Source: Brevibacterium iodinum ATCC 49514
GTDB taxonomy: Bacteria > Actinomycetota > Actinomycetes > Actinomycetales > Brevibacteriaceae
Reading direction: 5' to 3'
DNA length: 64,000 nt
Assembly (NCBI RefSeq): GCF_900169265.1
Contig: NZ_FXYX01000016.1
Location: forward strand, 1 to 64,000
Shown here: piece by piece, positions 51,393-59,492 of the stretch
Numbering within the stretch: the stretch's first letter is position 1
Layout: the number at the start of each line of letters is the position of its first letter
The notes under the pieces: generated by a model
Seen by the model: only the letters and a program-made list of their open reading frames with translations
Told to the model about the DNA's origin: nothing
Databases searched by the model: none
Made by a program: the position numbers and the translations under genes

Positions 51393-52388
51393 ATGATATC
51401 GACACGCAGCACCCGTCTCGGCGCGATCCTCACCTGCGCTGCTCTTGCCCTCTCAGCCTGCGGGGCATCGAACTCCGGCGGAGAAGACAACGACAACGCT
51501 CAGGGCAGTGGAGACAAAGATTGGTCCAACTGCACTCCGGGTGAAGGATCGAAGGATACCGCCGAGGTGACTGATGACGACAAGGATGTCTCCTTCGTCA
51601 TGTTCAACGGCTGGGACGAGTCCTACGCCACCACCTACCTCATCAAGAACGTGCTCGAAGAAGACGGATACACGGTGGAGACGCAAGAACTCGATGCCGG
51701 GCCCGCATACACCGGGCTGACCAAAGGCGACGTCGACTTCGTCACCGACACCTGGCTGCCGCTGACTCACGCGAGCTACCTCGAGCAGTTCGGTGACAAG
51801 ATGGTCGATCACGGCTGCTGGTACGACAACGCGAAGCTGACCATCGCCGTCAACGAGGATTCGCCGGCCAAGACCATCGGCGACCTCAAGGACATGGGCG
51901 ACGAGTACAACAACACGCTGTACGGCATCGAAGCCGGTGCCGGTCTGACGAAGACGACGAAGGAGGCGGCAATCCCCGACTACGAGCTTGATGAGCTTGA
52001 TTACAAGATCTCGTCGACCCCGGCGATGCTCGCTCAGCTGCAGAAGTCGACTGATGCAGATGAGAATGTCGCAGTGACCCTGTGGCGTCCGCACTGGGCC
52101 TACGATGCGTTCCCGGTCCGCGACCTTGAGGACCCGAAGGGTGCAATGGGCGAAGCCGAGCGCATCTTCAGCTTCTCCGGCAAGGACGCAGCGGAAGAGC
52201 ACCCCTACGTCTCCCAGCTGCTGCAGAACCTCGTCCTCGACGACGACCACCTCGCCAGCCTGGAAAACCTCATGTTCTCCGACGATAACTACGGCGGAGA
52301 CAACCACGAGAAGGCCGTCGCCGAATGGCTGGAGGACAACCCGGACTTCGTCGACCAATGGAAGAAGGGCAAACTCGCCGAGTCCTGA
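51393..52388 (+). CDS. glycine betaine/proline-binding lipoprotein, copy 2
   Basis: A 331-residue paralogue of the upstream protein with its own lipobox signal (LSAC). The mature N-terminal half has diverged (for example DFVTDTWLPLTHASY against DFFTDGWLPLTHESY), while the C-terminal half is almost identical at both protein and DNA level. It is separated from copy 1 by a terminator and has its own TAGAGGA site, so it may be expressed under different conditions with a different affinity but the same permease. The identical block suggests recent duplication or gene conversion. Confidence 0.9.
   Translation: MISTRSTRLGAILTCAALALSACGASNSGGEDNDNAQGSGDKDWSNCTPGEGSKDTAEVTDDDKDVSFVMFNGWDESYATTYLIKNVLEEDGYTVETQELDAGPAYTGLTKGDVDFVTDTWLPLTHASYLEQFGDKMVDHGCWYDNAKLTIAVNEDSPAKTIGDLKDMGDEYNNTLYGIEAGAGLTKTTKEAAIPDYELDELDYKISSTPAMLAQLQKSTDADENVAVTLWRPHWAYDAFPVRDLEDPKGAMGEAERIFSFSGKDAAEEHPYVSQLLQNLVLDDDHLASLENLMFSDDNYGGDNHEKAVAEWLEDNPDFVDQWKKGKLAES
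52014..52357 (+). repeat. 344-base segment identical to 50851-51194
   Basis: Second copy of the identical block in the tandem binding-protein genes. Confidence 0.93.
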
Positions 52389-52614
52389 TGATGGCCCTGT
52401 GCAGCGCCCATAGCTCTGCAGCACACCACGGCCGCAGCAGGCATTCGGACGGTCTACCCGGGCAGGGCCTGGCAACCAAGCGCCATCTGCTCGAAGTCGA
52501 GAACACGCTCCCCCAGAAGCTGTTCTGAGGCACGGCATCGATGTTCGCCAGCAGCGCCACTTTTCCGGCGGCGAAACAAACCCTGCCCGCGAGACTACAT
52601 TCCGCACCATGCTC

Positions 52615-53925
52615 TCACCCCTCGAACAGCCCCTGTCCGACGTATCCGCCCTCGGTCGCCCCGGGCGGAATCGCCCATACGGTCGATCCGATCGGGGTCG
52701 TCCATTCGTTGAGCAGGTCCACCTCGGCGAGGCGGCGCTGGATCGGCAGGAACTGCCGCTCGATATCGGCCTGGAAGGATGCGAACAGCAGCCCGGAATC
52801 CCCGCCCGCGCCGGTCTCGTAGTTGAACGTGCGCCGGTGGATCTGCACCTCCGGGCCCAGTCCGTCGCGGGCGCGAGCGATATGCGCGGCCTGAGAGATC
52901 GTCGTCAGCCCCCGTTCATCGACGGCGGTGAAGTCCGGGACGTCGAACTCGTCCTTCCCCGACAGGGGTGCCCCGTTGTCCACGGTCCGCCCGACCGAGA
53001 ACTCCCGCGCCGGGCGATCGGCCTGATCCCAGGTGTCGAGGTTCATCGCGATATCGCGCAGAACCAGCGTCGTGCCCCCGCGCATCCACACCGGCAGATG
53101 CGCCCCAAGGTCGACCGGCGGCTCCCCGCGAGCAGAGAACACCGGGTTCGCGGTCTCGGTGCCCTGTCCCCAGATGATCCGAGCGAAGTCCTCGGATCCG
53201 GGACCGGGATTCGCGGTGCCGTCGAGCTGGCCGAAGAGGTTCCGTTGGGTCTTCCCTTCCCCCGTGCTGCCGTAGGCGCGTCGGAATCCGTCCCGCTGCC
53301 AGGCCACCTCGGCGAACGATCGCGAGTCCTTGAACAGCATGCGCCTGGCATGTGCCAAGGTCAGCGGGTCGTCGCCGCAGATCTGCAGGAGCAGGTCGCC
53401 CTTGCATCGATCCTGATCGAGGCGATCGATCGAGAACGCCTCCAGAGGCTGCAGCCAGTCCGGGACGTGCTTCTTTCCGGCGAGCGCCACCAGCTCGGCA
53501 CCGAATCCGAAGGTCACGGTCAGCCGGGCAGGGTCGACGGCGAGCTCGGATTCGGAGTCGGCCAACGGCGCCTGCCCCTGCGTCAGCGCGGCCGCATCCG
53601 CGGTGAGCAGCCGCAGCCAGCGCACCGCCTCGGCGGCCTTGATCCCGGGCCTCAGCGTGAACGCGATGAAGTGCGCATAGGCCTGCGGCGGGGTCTCGAC
53701 CCCGGATTGATGAGTGCCGTAGAACGGCTCGGTCTGCGGCCCGTTCGCCCCGTCCAGATCTCGCCGAGGTGGCCCGCCGTCATCGGCTGACGTGTTCTGA
53801 GAGCCGGTGCCGCGGCCGAGTGCGAACCCGGTCGTGGCGCCGACGAGTCCTGCGCCGCCGGCCGCGGCCGCCGAGGTCAGGAGACCTCGGCGGCTGAAGC
53901 CGGTGCGACCGGGCTCAGTGGTCAC
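52615..53925 (-). CDS. Tat-exported DyP-type (EfeB-like) heme peroxidase
   Basis: A 436-residue dye-decolorizing peroxidase. The N-terminus has a twin-arginine signal (FSRRGLL at about 10-16, then an Ala/Gly-rich hydrophobic segment to about 35), so it folds with heme before export. The family motif GQLDG lies at 232-236 with the distal Asp235, and the proximal heme His is probably His348 (QAAHIAR). It resembles EfeB/DtpA enzymes. The start is a GTG at 53925 that overlaps the copper chaperone's stop (GTGACCACTGA), giving an 11-base overlap and translational coupling. An upstream in-frame ATG at 54003 would overlap the chaperone by 89 bases and is rejected. Confidence 0.9.
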   Translation of the reverse strand: MTTEPGRTGFSRRGLLTSAAAAGGAGLVGATTGFALGRGTGSQNTSADDGGPPRRDLDGANGPQTEPFYGTHQSGVETPPQAYAHFIAFTLRPGIKAAEAVRWLRLLTADAAALTQGQAPLADSESELAVDPARLTVTFGFGAELVALAGKKHVPDWLQPLEAFSIDRLDQDRCKGDLLLQICGDDPLTLAHARRMLFKDSRSFAEVAWQRDGFRRAYGSTGEGKTQRNLFGQLDGTANPGPGSEDFARIIWGQGTETANPVFSARGEPPVDLGAHLPVWMRGGTTLVLRDIAMNLDTWDQADRPAREFSVGRTVDNGAPLSGKDEFDVPDFTAVDERGLTTISQAAHIARARDGLGPEVQIHRRTFNYETGAGGDSGLLFASFQADIERQFLPIQRRLAEVDLLNEWTTPIGSTVWAIPPGATEGGYVGQGLFEG

Positions 53926-54583
53926 CGTGGTCTCCGTGATCGGAGTCCTCGTGATCGTCGCTGTCAGCACCGGCGTGCTCGCCGTCGTCGCCGTGCTCAC
54001 CATGATCGCTGTGGTCGTCGCTGGAGCCTTCGGCTTCCCCGGGCGCGTATTCTTCCTGCGCTCCGGAGTACTCCTTCGCTACGGCAGTGGCCCCGACGGT
54101 CTCGCCGTCGGCGGTGACGAGATCGAGGCTGATCTCCTCGCCCGGCTTGATAGCCTTCTTCAGGCCCATGATCATGATGTGATCGCCGCCGGGCTCGAAG
54201 TCCAGGCTCTCCCCGGCCGGGATGGTGAAGCCGCCCTTCTTCTCCTGCATCTTCATTCCACCCGAACCGTCGCTTTCGGTCTCGTGGAGCTCGACCATCT
54301 CCGCGTCCGGGTATTTCGCTTCGACGAGATTGATGTCCTTGTCTGTGTTGTTCTGCAGCTTTCCGAAGACTGCGGTCATTCCGTCGTCGGCAGCCTTAAC
54401 CCAGGCTCCGTCGAGGCTGAGCGCCTCCGCGTCGACCTGAGTGGCTTCCGGTTTCGCCGAGGCGGAGCTGCTGTCACCGGTCTGTGCCGGATCGGCGGCC
54501 TTGCTGTCGTTCTGGCCGCAGGCCGCCAGGCCGATGGCGACCGCGATGGGCAGGGCAAGGGCCAGGGTGATGTTCTTTCGCAT
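53915..54583 (-). CDS. PCu(A)C copper chaperone lipoprotein with His/Asp tail
   Basis: A 222-residue extracellular copper chaperone. The lipobox LAAC (Cys about 22) anchors it outside the membrane. The PCu(A)C core has the ligand set: His in MVELHETES, Met residues in GGMKMQEK, and H/M in GGDHIMIMG, which bind Cu(I). The C-terminal 45 residues are an unusually long His/Asp/Glu repeat region (DDHEDSDHGDHGDH style) that can bind additional copper. It is cotranscribed with the DyP gene, which supports a role in metal supply to an exported redox enzyme, as known for DyP/copper-chaperone neighbours in other Actinobacteria. Confidence 0.88.
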   Translation of the reverse strand: MRKNITLALALPIAVAIGLAACGQNDSKAADPAQTGDSSSASAKPEATQVDAEALSLDGAWVKAADDGMTAVFGKLQNNTDKDINLVEAKYPDAEMVELHETESDGSGGMKMQEKKGGFTIPAGESLDFEPGGDHIMIMGLKKAIKPGEEISLDLVTADGETVGATAVAKEYSGAQEEYAPGEAEGSSDDHSDHGEHGDDGEHAGADSDDHEDSDHGDHGDH

Positions 54584-55012
54584 GATGTCTGCACTTTCGT
54601 GGTTGGGGTGCAGCCGAGCACATGTCGGCGCGCGCCGCGGTCGCCTGCAGGCGCAGGCAGCCCGCGTGCTCCGCGTCGTCAGACGACGAGGATCTTCGGT
54701 CGCAGAGTCTCTGCTGCCCGAAGCTGCAGGCGCTCAGCCGCATCGCGTTCGTACGCCTGTGTGCAGGGAACGCGGCTGACCGGCAGCGCTTTCGTAAGCC
54801 TCTGCGCCGGTCACGGTTGCCTGCGCGCAGCTCGTGCGAGTGCAAGTGCGCAGGGCACGTGCGGGGTACGTGTCCTCTGCTCGCAGCGGTGTGCGCGGAC
54901 GTGTTCGACTGTCACCGAGGGGCGGCCCGCCGCTGTCTGGGCGGTCGCCCGAAGATGGATGGTCACCCGGGAATCCAGGTGTGGGTCGGCGCTGCAAACG
55001 CCGATTGCGATG
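54584..55012. other. 429-base gap without a recognisable gene
   Basis: The gap between the copper chaperone start and the membrane-protein stop holds short frames with poor coding character (Arg/Cys-rich translations). I find no clear hairpin or family match. It presumably contains the chaperone promoter. Confidence 0.5.
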
Positions 55013-55708
55013 TCAGACGAGCGCGGGCGGGCCGCGGCGGTAGTTCGGGCCGACGACCGCCGATGTGACCGGCTGAGGCACCCGGAACGAAGCGCAGAGC
55101 TTGCGGAACGGTTCGTCAGCCAGGACTCCGGCCGCCTCGGCGAGGGCTCGCAGTGCACCGATCACCGGGCCCAGGGCCAGCTGCAGAATACTGAGGACGA
55201 TGTCCTCACCGCGCTTGAGGATCACGGCGGTGACGAGGACCGCGACGGCGTGGGCGATGATCATCCCCACCGAGGTTGCCCCGTGGCTCGCCTGTCCGAG
55301 CGCGGTTGTGGCAGGACCGAGGTCAAGGGAGCCGGAGGCTGGGACGATGTGTCCGGCGTGGGTGTGGAGGGCCGCCTCGGCGGAGGTGGATCCGGTACCT
55401 GCAGCTCCGGCCTGCCCGCTTCCGGATTGAGCGGTTCCCGCGTGGGCCCCCGCATGGGCGAAGGTGTGCGAGGACCAGCTCATCGTCAGGTGCATGAGCA
55501 CCTGTCCGAGACCGAGCAGGCCCGCCAGAGTCAGGTAGCCCAGGCGCCTGCCGGCGACGATCATCGCCGCCCAGAGGACGAGAACGAAGACGACCGCAGT
55601 GCCCGGAATCGAGACGCCGCCACCGGCACCGAGGTGCATGAGCAGAGCAAGGAGAGTCGTGAAGAGGGCAGCGAAGAGCGCACGTACGGATTTCGTCCAT
55701 CCGGTCAT
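55013..55708 (-). CDS. membrane protein with a His-rich extracytoplasmic loop, copper cluster
   Basis: A 231-residue protein with about five membrane helices (about 8-26, 34-52, 55-75, 145-165 and 170-195). Between the third and fourth helices a loop of about 60 residues carries HLTMSWSSHTFAHAGAHAG and LHTHAGH, plausible Cu or other metal ligands. I do not recognise the family. It is upstream of and on the same strand as the chaperone and peroxidase genes, though 429 bases separate them, so a joint role in metal handling is an inference. Confidence 0.65.
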   Translation of the reverse strand: MTGWTKSVRALFAALFTTLLALLMHLGAGGGVSIPGTAVVFVLVLWAAMIVAGRRLGYLTLAGLLGLGQVLMHLTMSWSSHTFAHAGAHAGTAQSGSGQAGAAGTGSTSAEAALHTHAGHIVPASGSLDLGPATTALGQASHGATSVGMIIAHAVAVLVTAVILKRGEDIVLSILQLALGPVIGALRALAEAAGVLADEPFRKLCASFRVPQPVTSAVVGPNYRRGPPALV

Positions 55709-55775
55709 GGGCCCTCCTCTCAGCTCGCTCCCACATTCTACTCAATGTAGAACAATTTCGGGAAGGCGACTGAGC

Positions 55776-56258
55776 CTACATCCGCAGCCAGGTATCGGCG
55801 GTCTTCTTGACCATGGCACCGGCATCAGCGGCAGCATCGTCCCAGGCGACGAGGCTGCCATCAGGGTCAGTGGTGGAGTCGGAGAGGACGACGACGTCGA
55901 AGTTGCACACAAGACCCGCCATCGCCGAGGCGTAGACGGCTCCGGGTGTGCCCGCCGAGGACGCGTCGGCGCCGGCGATGATGATCCGGTCGACGGAGAG
56001 GTCATGCAGACCTGCGGCCAGATCGTCGACGCCCTCGAAGACATCCGGGCTCTCGGATCGGAGTACGAGATCCTCCTCATCGGGGACGAAGATGCTCAGC
56101 TCCTCATCGGGAGTGTCGGCGAGATCGGCTTTCGTCGACGCGAAGATGAGCACACCGCCCACAGCGCGGGTGCGGGTGACGATATCGCCGAGGGTCTCCA
56201 TGGCGTCATCGCTGGGGTAGCTGGCGTCGTCGGTGTCAATGAGGAGCAGGGCATCCAT
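55776..56258 (-). CDS. isochorismatase-fold protein lacking the catalytic cysteine
   Basis: A 160-residue protein that follows the cysteine-hydrolase/isochorismatase fold: ALLLIDTDD at the start where members have ALLVIDxQ, a central GGVLIFASTKADLAD strand, and VDRIIIAGADASSAGTPGAVYASAMAGLVCNFDVVVLSDST where the family has its CVxxTA motif. Here the nucleophilic Cys position reads Ser/Ala, and the upstream Lys/Asp pair is not obvious, so hydrolase activity is unlikely. It may be a ligand-binding relative. Divergent from the HNH protein gene. Confidence 0.65.
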   Translation of the reverse strand: MDALLLIDTDDASYPSDDAMETLGDIVTRTRAVGGVLIFASTKADLADTPDEELSIFVPDEEDLVLRSESPDVFEGVDDLAAGLHDLSVDRIIIAGADASSAGTPGAVYASAMAGLVCNFDVVVLSDSTTDPDGSLVAWDDAAADAGAMVKKTADTWLRM

Positions 56259-56375
56259 ACTCCAATCGTGCCACGACCGACTGACACATTCGAAGCCGGT
56301 TCGCCTCGGCCGCAGCCGACACCACCCTTGACCTGCATGAACTCAACGAGGCTTGTCATCTTCCTCGAACTGCGG

Positions 56376-56396
56376 CGAACACCATATTTGTGTTCG
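56376..56396. promoter_or_regulatory. palindrome CGAACAC-N7-GTGTTCG upstream of the HNH gene
   Basis: Perfect seven-base arms are separated by CATATTT in an AT-rich divergent promoter region. The half-site CGAAC resembles the actinobacterial LexA half-site, but the spacing (11 bases between GAAC and GTTC instead of 4) does not fit a LexA box. A -10 candidate TACACT lies at 56440-56445. Confidence 0.6.
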
Positions 56397-56439
56397 AAAC
56401 TTTTTTAGATCACCTATGGCATTCCACACATTATGAGCG

Positions 56440-56445
56440 TACACT
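56440..56445 (+). promoter_or_regulatory. candidate -10 box of the HNH gene
   Basis: TACACT, 43 bases before the ATG at 56488. Confidence 0.4.
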
Positions 56446-56487
56446 GGATTCCAACAACAACGATGTTGGTGAACGGAATTCATCCCC

Positions 56488-58158
56488 ATGACCCTCACTC
56501 CCGAACGCAGCTCCGATCATTCCGATCGGAACGCCGACAACTCCCCGCAGACCAGCGGTCACCCGCTGCTGGCCGACGAGGAGTGGGCAGATCTCAGCCG
56601 CTTTGCGCCCGAGGTCACCTCTTCGATCACTCAGCTGATGAGCCTCAAAGACGAGCTGCGCTCGTTCGATCGCCCCATGGGACCGGATCAGGCCATTATG
56701 CTCGCCGATGGGGTCGAGGCGATCACACGCATCAACGTTGCATTGTCGACGCTCGCACTCTCCGTCTGCGAACGCGTCGGAACACCCAGCGATTTCGGCG
56801 CCAAGTCGACGAAGTCGCTCATCGAGAACCGATTCAACCTCACCGGCGCGGAGGTGAATCGCCGCACCGATATGGCCAAGAACCTCGGCGGACGCGTCGA
56901 CATGGCCGGACAGGCTCTGCCGCCTCTCTACCCTGTCGTCGCAGATGCCCTCCATGCCGGCACGATCTCCGCCGCCCAGGCGTCTGTCATCGAAGACTGC
57001 ATGCGCAAACTGCCCACGTGGGTCAGTCAGACGGTCCGCACCGACGTCGAGACGCGCTTGGTCGACAACGCGCCCAAGGTCCGTCTCAAGGATCTGCGCG
57101 AGATCTTCGGCAAGCTCATGGGCTATATCGACCCGGACGGCGCGGAGCCGAACGACTCGGCCGACCGCTCTGCGTACAACATGTCCATGCGTGCCAAGGC
57201 CAACGGCGACTGGGAGCTGCGTGGACTGCTCGACCCCGTCACCGGCGGCACTCTCAACAGACTACTGACCTCACGAATCCAGTCTGCGGGAGAAGACGAC
57301 AAGGCCGGTGCCGACTCGGCGACCGGCGCCTCTGGGATCGCGGCCGCGGGCAATCCCGCCACCGTCACCGCTGCTTCTGAGCGGACGAGCTCGCCGCTTC
57401 CTGACAAGGAGCTGCTTGAGATCGTCGATGCTGTGCTCTCCGGTGACCGATATGACGCGAAGCGAGTTCCGGAACCCGATCTCGACCTAGCTCGCACGTG
57501 CGGAAATTCGGCGCCCGTCCCCGGCGTCGGCGTTCGTGAGGACGGCGGTTTCGTCGACGTCAGCGCTGAACAGCCCTCGGCGCGCGAATGGATCTACGAG
57601 CGATTCGCCGGCCTCGTCACGACGATCGACAAGCAGCGGACGGCTGCAGGAGCGCCTCATGCTCTCGTCATCAACGCCACCGCCGAAGATCTGGCCAAAG
57701 GAACAGGACACGGCACCACGGGTGCCGACAATCCCATTCCCATCAAGGAACTGATGAGAAACGGCCTCAACGGCTCGCTGTTCTTCCACCTCATGAGCGA
57801 CAGGGCCAAGACGATGCAGGTGGCCACAGAGCAGCGCTTCGCCAATCGCAAACAGTTGGCAGTGATCACCGCCCGTGACCGAGGTTGCACCTTCCCCGGC
57901 TGTGACGCCCCTCCCGGTTGGTGCGATGCCAACCATGTGTTTCCATGGTCGCTCGGCGGCAAGACGGAGATCAACAATCTCGCGCTGCTCTGCAGCTATC
58001 ATCACCACCTGCTCGACCGCACCGACTGGGACACGGTGATGCTATTCGACGGGCGACCCGCCTACATTCCGCCCGCCGCAAAGGACCCGGCTCGTAAGCC
58101 GATCCTCCACGCCCGGTTCATCGCGGACGACATCGTCGACTCCCTGTTCGACAAATAG
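56488..58158 (+). CDS. DUF222/13E12-family protein with C-terminal HNH nuclease domain
   Basis: A 556-residue protein of the DUF222 family common in Actinobacteria. The long helical DUF222 part (about 60-260) includes STKSLIENRFNLTGAEVNRR and VADALHAGTISAAQASVIEDC. The C-terminal HNH domain reads ARDRGCTFPGCDAPPGWCDANHVFPWSLGGKTEINNLALLCSYHHHLLD, with four Cys, the catalytic His and the terminal His-His-His, all intact. Such proteins are repeated in mycobacterial genomes (13E12 repeats) and often mark mobile or rapidly varying loci; their biological role is not established. Two Ser/Ala-rich linkers (about 265-320) separate the domains. Confidence 0.88.
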   Translation: MTLTPERSSDHSDRNADNSPQTSGHPLLADEEWADLSRFAPEVTSSITQLMSLKDELRSFDRPMGPDQAIMLADGVEAITRINVALSTLALSVCERVGTPSDFGAKSTKSLIENRFNLTGAEVNRRTDMAKNLGGRVDMAGQALPPLYPVVADALHAGTISAAQASVIEDCMRKLPTWVSQTVRTDVETRLVDNAPKVRLKDLREIFGKLMGYIDPDGAEPNDSADRSAYNMSMRAKANGDWELRGLLDPVTGGTLNRLLTSRIQSAGEDDKAGADSATGASGIAAAGNPATVTAASERTSSPLPDKELLEIVDAVLSGDRYDAKRVPEPDLDLARTCGNSAPVPGVGVREDGGFVDVSAEQPSAREWIYERFAGLVTTIDKQRTAAGAPHALVINATAEDLAKGTGHGTTGADNPIPIKELMRNGLNGSLFFHLMSDRAKTMQVATEQRFANRKQLAVITARDRGCTFPGCDAPPGWCDANHVFPWSLGGKTEINNLALLCSYHHHLLDRTDWDTVMLFDGRPAYIPPAAKDPARKPILHARFIADDIVDSLFDK

Positions 58159-58198
58159 CCGCCCCAACTTTCAGGGGACAGCTGTGCCCACTTTCCAA

Positions 58199-58236
58199 GT
58201 TCAGCCGGGTTCAACCCGGTTCAGCCCGGTTCAGTC
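58199..58236. repeat. tandem (C)CGGTTCA-type repeats with a small inverted repeat
   Basis: About four near-copies of a ten-base CCCGGTTCAG-like unit lie end to end between the HNH and nagA stops; CCGGGTT/AACCCGG within them can form a hairpin and may terminate transcription. Confidence 0.6.
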
Positions 58237-59463
58237 CCCCAACGAAGAGGCCCGGATGCTCATGTCCTCATCGAGCAGCAGGAGGTCAGCCGGCATTCCG
58301 GGAGCCAACAGGCTGCCGGCACCGGCTGCACCGCCCGCCGCCTGCAGAGAATCACCCGACTCCGGCACTCCGCCCACCGCACGCAATGGAACGAATCCTG
58401 CGGACTGCACAGCGTCGAACGGGCTGAGTCCCACCTCGGCGACTGCCCGCTTCACAGCCTCGTCCATCGTCAACGTGGACCCCGCGATGGCGCCCTGAGT
58501 GCCATCCCCAGTAACCAGGCGCGCTACCGAATCTCTGACCTCGACCGGGAGCGAACCAAGGTGATAGCTCCCATCGTGCAGGCCGGTCGCCGCCATGGCG
58601 TCAGTGATGAGAGCGATGCGCCCGGGCACGAGTTCATCGAGCATACGCGCGACCGGGGCGACGACATGGACACCGTCATTGATGAGTTCGACGGTGACAT
58701 GCTCGGCCTCGGCCGCGGCGAGGACCGGCCCCGGAGCACGGTGATGGATTCCGGGCATCGCATTGAACGCGTGGGTGAGGATGCTCGCCCCCGCCTCGAA
58801 GGCCTGCGCGGCCAGCGCATAATCGGCAGCCGTGTGGCCGACGGCCACACGCACCCCTGCCGCAGAGAACCGACCGATCGCATCGAGAGCACCGGGAAGT
58901 TCGGGCGCGATGGTGATCTGGCTCAGAGTTCCATCGGCCGCCTCGAGAATCGCTTCGACCGCCTCCGGGGTCGGCGATGTGAGCACTTCGGGCGCATGCG
59001 CACCTTTGAAATCCGGGGACAGGAACGGGCCTTCGGCGTGCAGGCCCATGACCATGGCCCGCGCACGGACGAGTCCGGCGCCCGCGCGCAAGGACTCACA
59101 CAGGCCCTCGATCGTGTCGGAGACGTAGGACAGAGCGAGCCTGCCGGTGCCGTGGGCCCGATGCTCGTCGAGGATCGCATCGATCCCATCGCTCCCGTCC
59201 TCGGCGCTCGCACCACCCGCACCGTGACAGTGGATATCGACGAACGCGGGAGCCACGTATCCGCCGGCGGCGTCGATGACCTCACCTCTCGCCGAGGCGG
59301 CCCTGTCCTTCCAGCCGTCCCCGCGGCCCCGTGCCGTGACCGTTCCCTCGCCGACCGCGATCCAGGTGTCCGCGCCCTCCTCGTTGAACTTTGCCCGATC
59401 ACCGTCGAGGATGCACGCATTGTGGATGACCGCCTCGGCGGGGATCTGTTCGGTCTGCGTCAT
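58231..59463 (-). CDS. nagA: N-acetylglucosamine-6-phosphate deacetylase
   Basis: A 410-residue amidohydrolase. Metal and substrate residues are visible in FVDIHCHGAGG, GLHAEGPFLS (Glu ligand), AVGHTAADY, LTHAFNAM and ITDAMAATG (catalytic Asp). It deacetylates GlcNAc-6-phosphate to glucosamine-6-phosphate in amino-sugar use and cell-wall recycling. The ATG at 59463 lies 29 bases after the S9 peptidase gene stop, so both may be cotranscribed. No nagB or PTS genes are in the window. Confidence 0.92.
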   Translation of the reverse strand: MTQTEQIPAEAVIHNACILDGDRAKFNEEGADTWIAVGEGTVTARGRGDGWKDRAASARGEVIDAAGGYVAPAFVDIHCHGAGGASAEDGSDGIDAILDEHRAHGTGRLALSYVSDTIEGLCESLRAGAGLVRARAMVMGLHAEGPFLSPDFKGAHAPEVLTSPTPEAVEAILEAADGTLSQITIAPELPGALDAIGRFSAAGVRVAVGHTAADYALAAQAFEAGASILTHAFNAMPGIHHRAPGPVLAAAEAEHVTVELINDGVHVVAPVARMLDELVPGRIALITDAMAATGLHDGSYHLGSLPVEVRDSVARLVTGDGTQGAIAGSTLTMDEAVKRAVAEVGLSPFDAVQSAGFVPLRAVGGVPESGDSLQAAGGAAGAGSLLAPGMPADLLLLDEDMSIRASSLGD

Positions 59464-59492
59464 CGGGGTCCTTCCATCGCTCTGAGCAACCC

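Noticed and set aside
54474-55068. Possible small genes in the gap next to the copper chaperone
   Set aside because: The frames give Arg/Cys-rich translations without ribosome sites or helices.
56376-56396. LexA (SOS) box
   Set aside because: The half-sites fit, but the spacing between them is 11 bases instead of 4; recorded as an unassigned palindrome.
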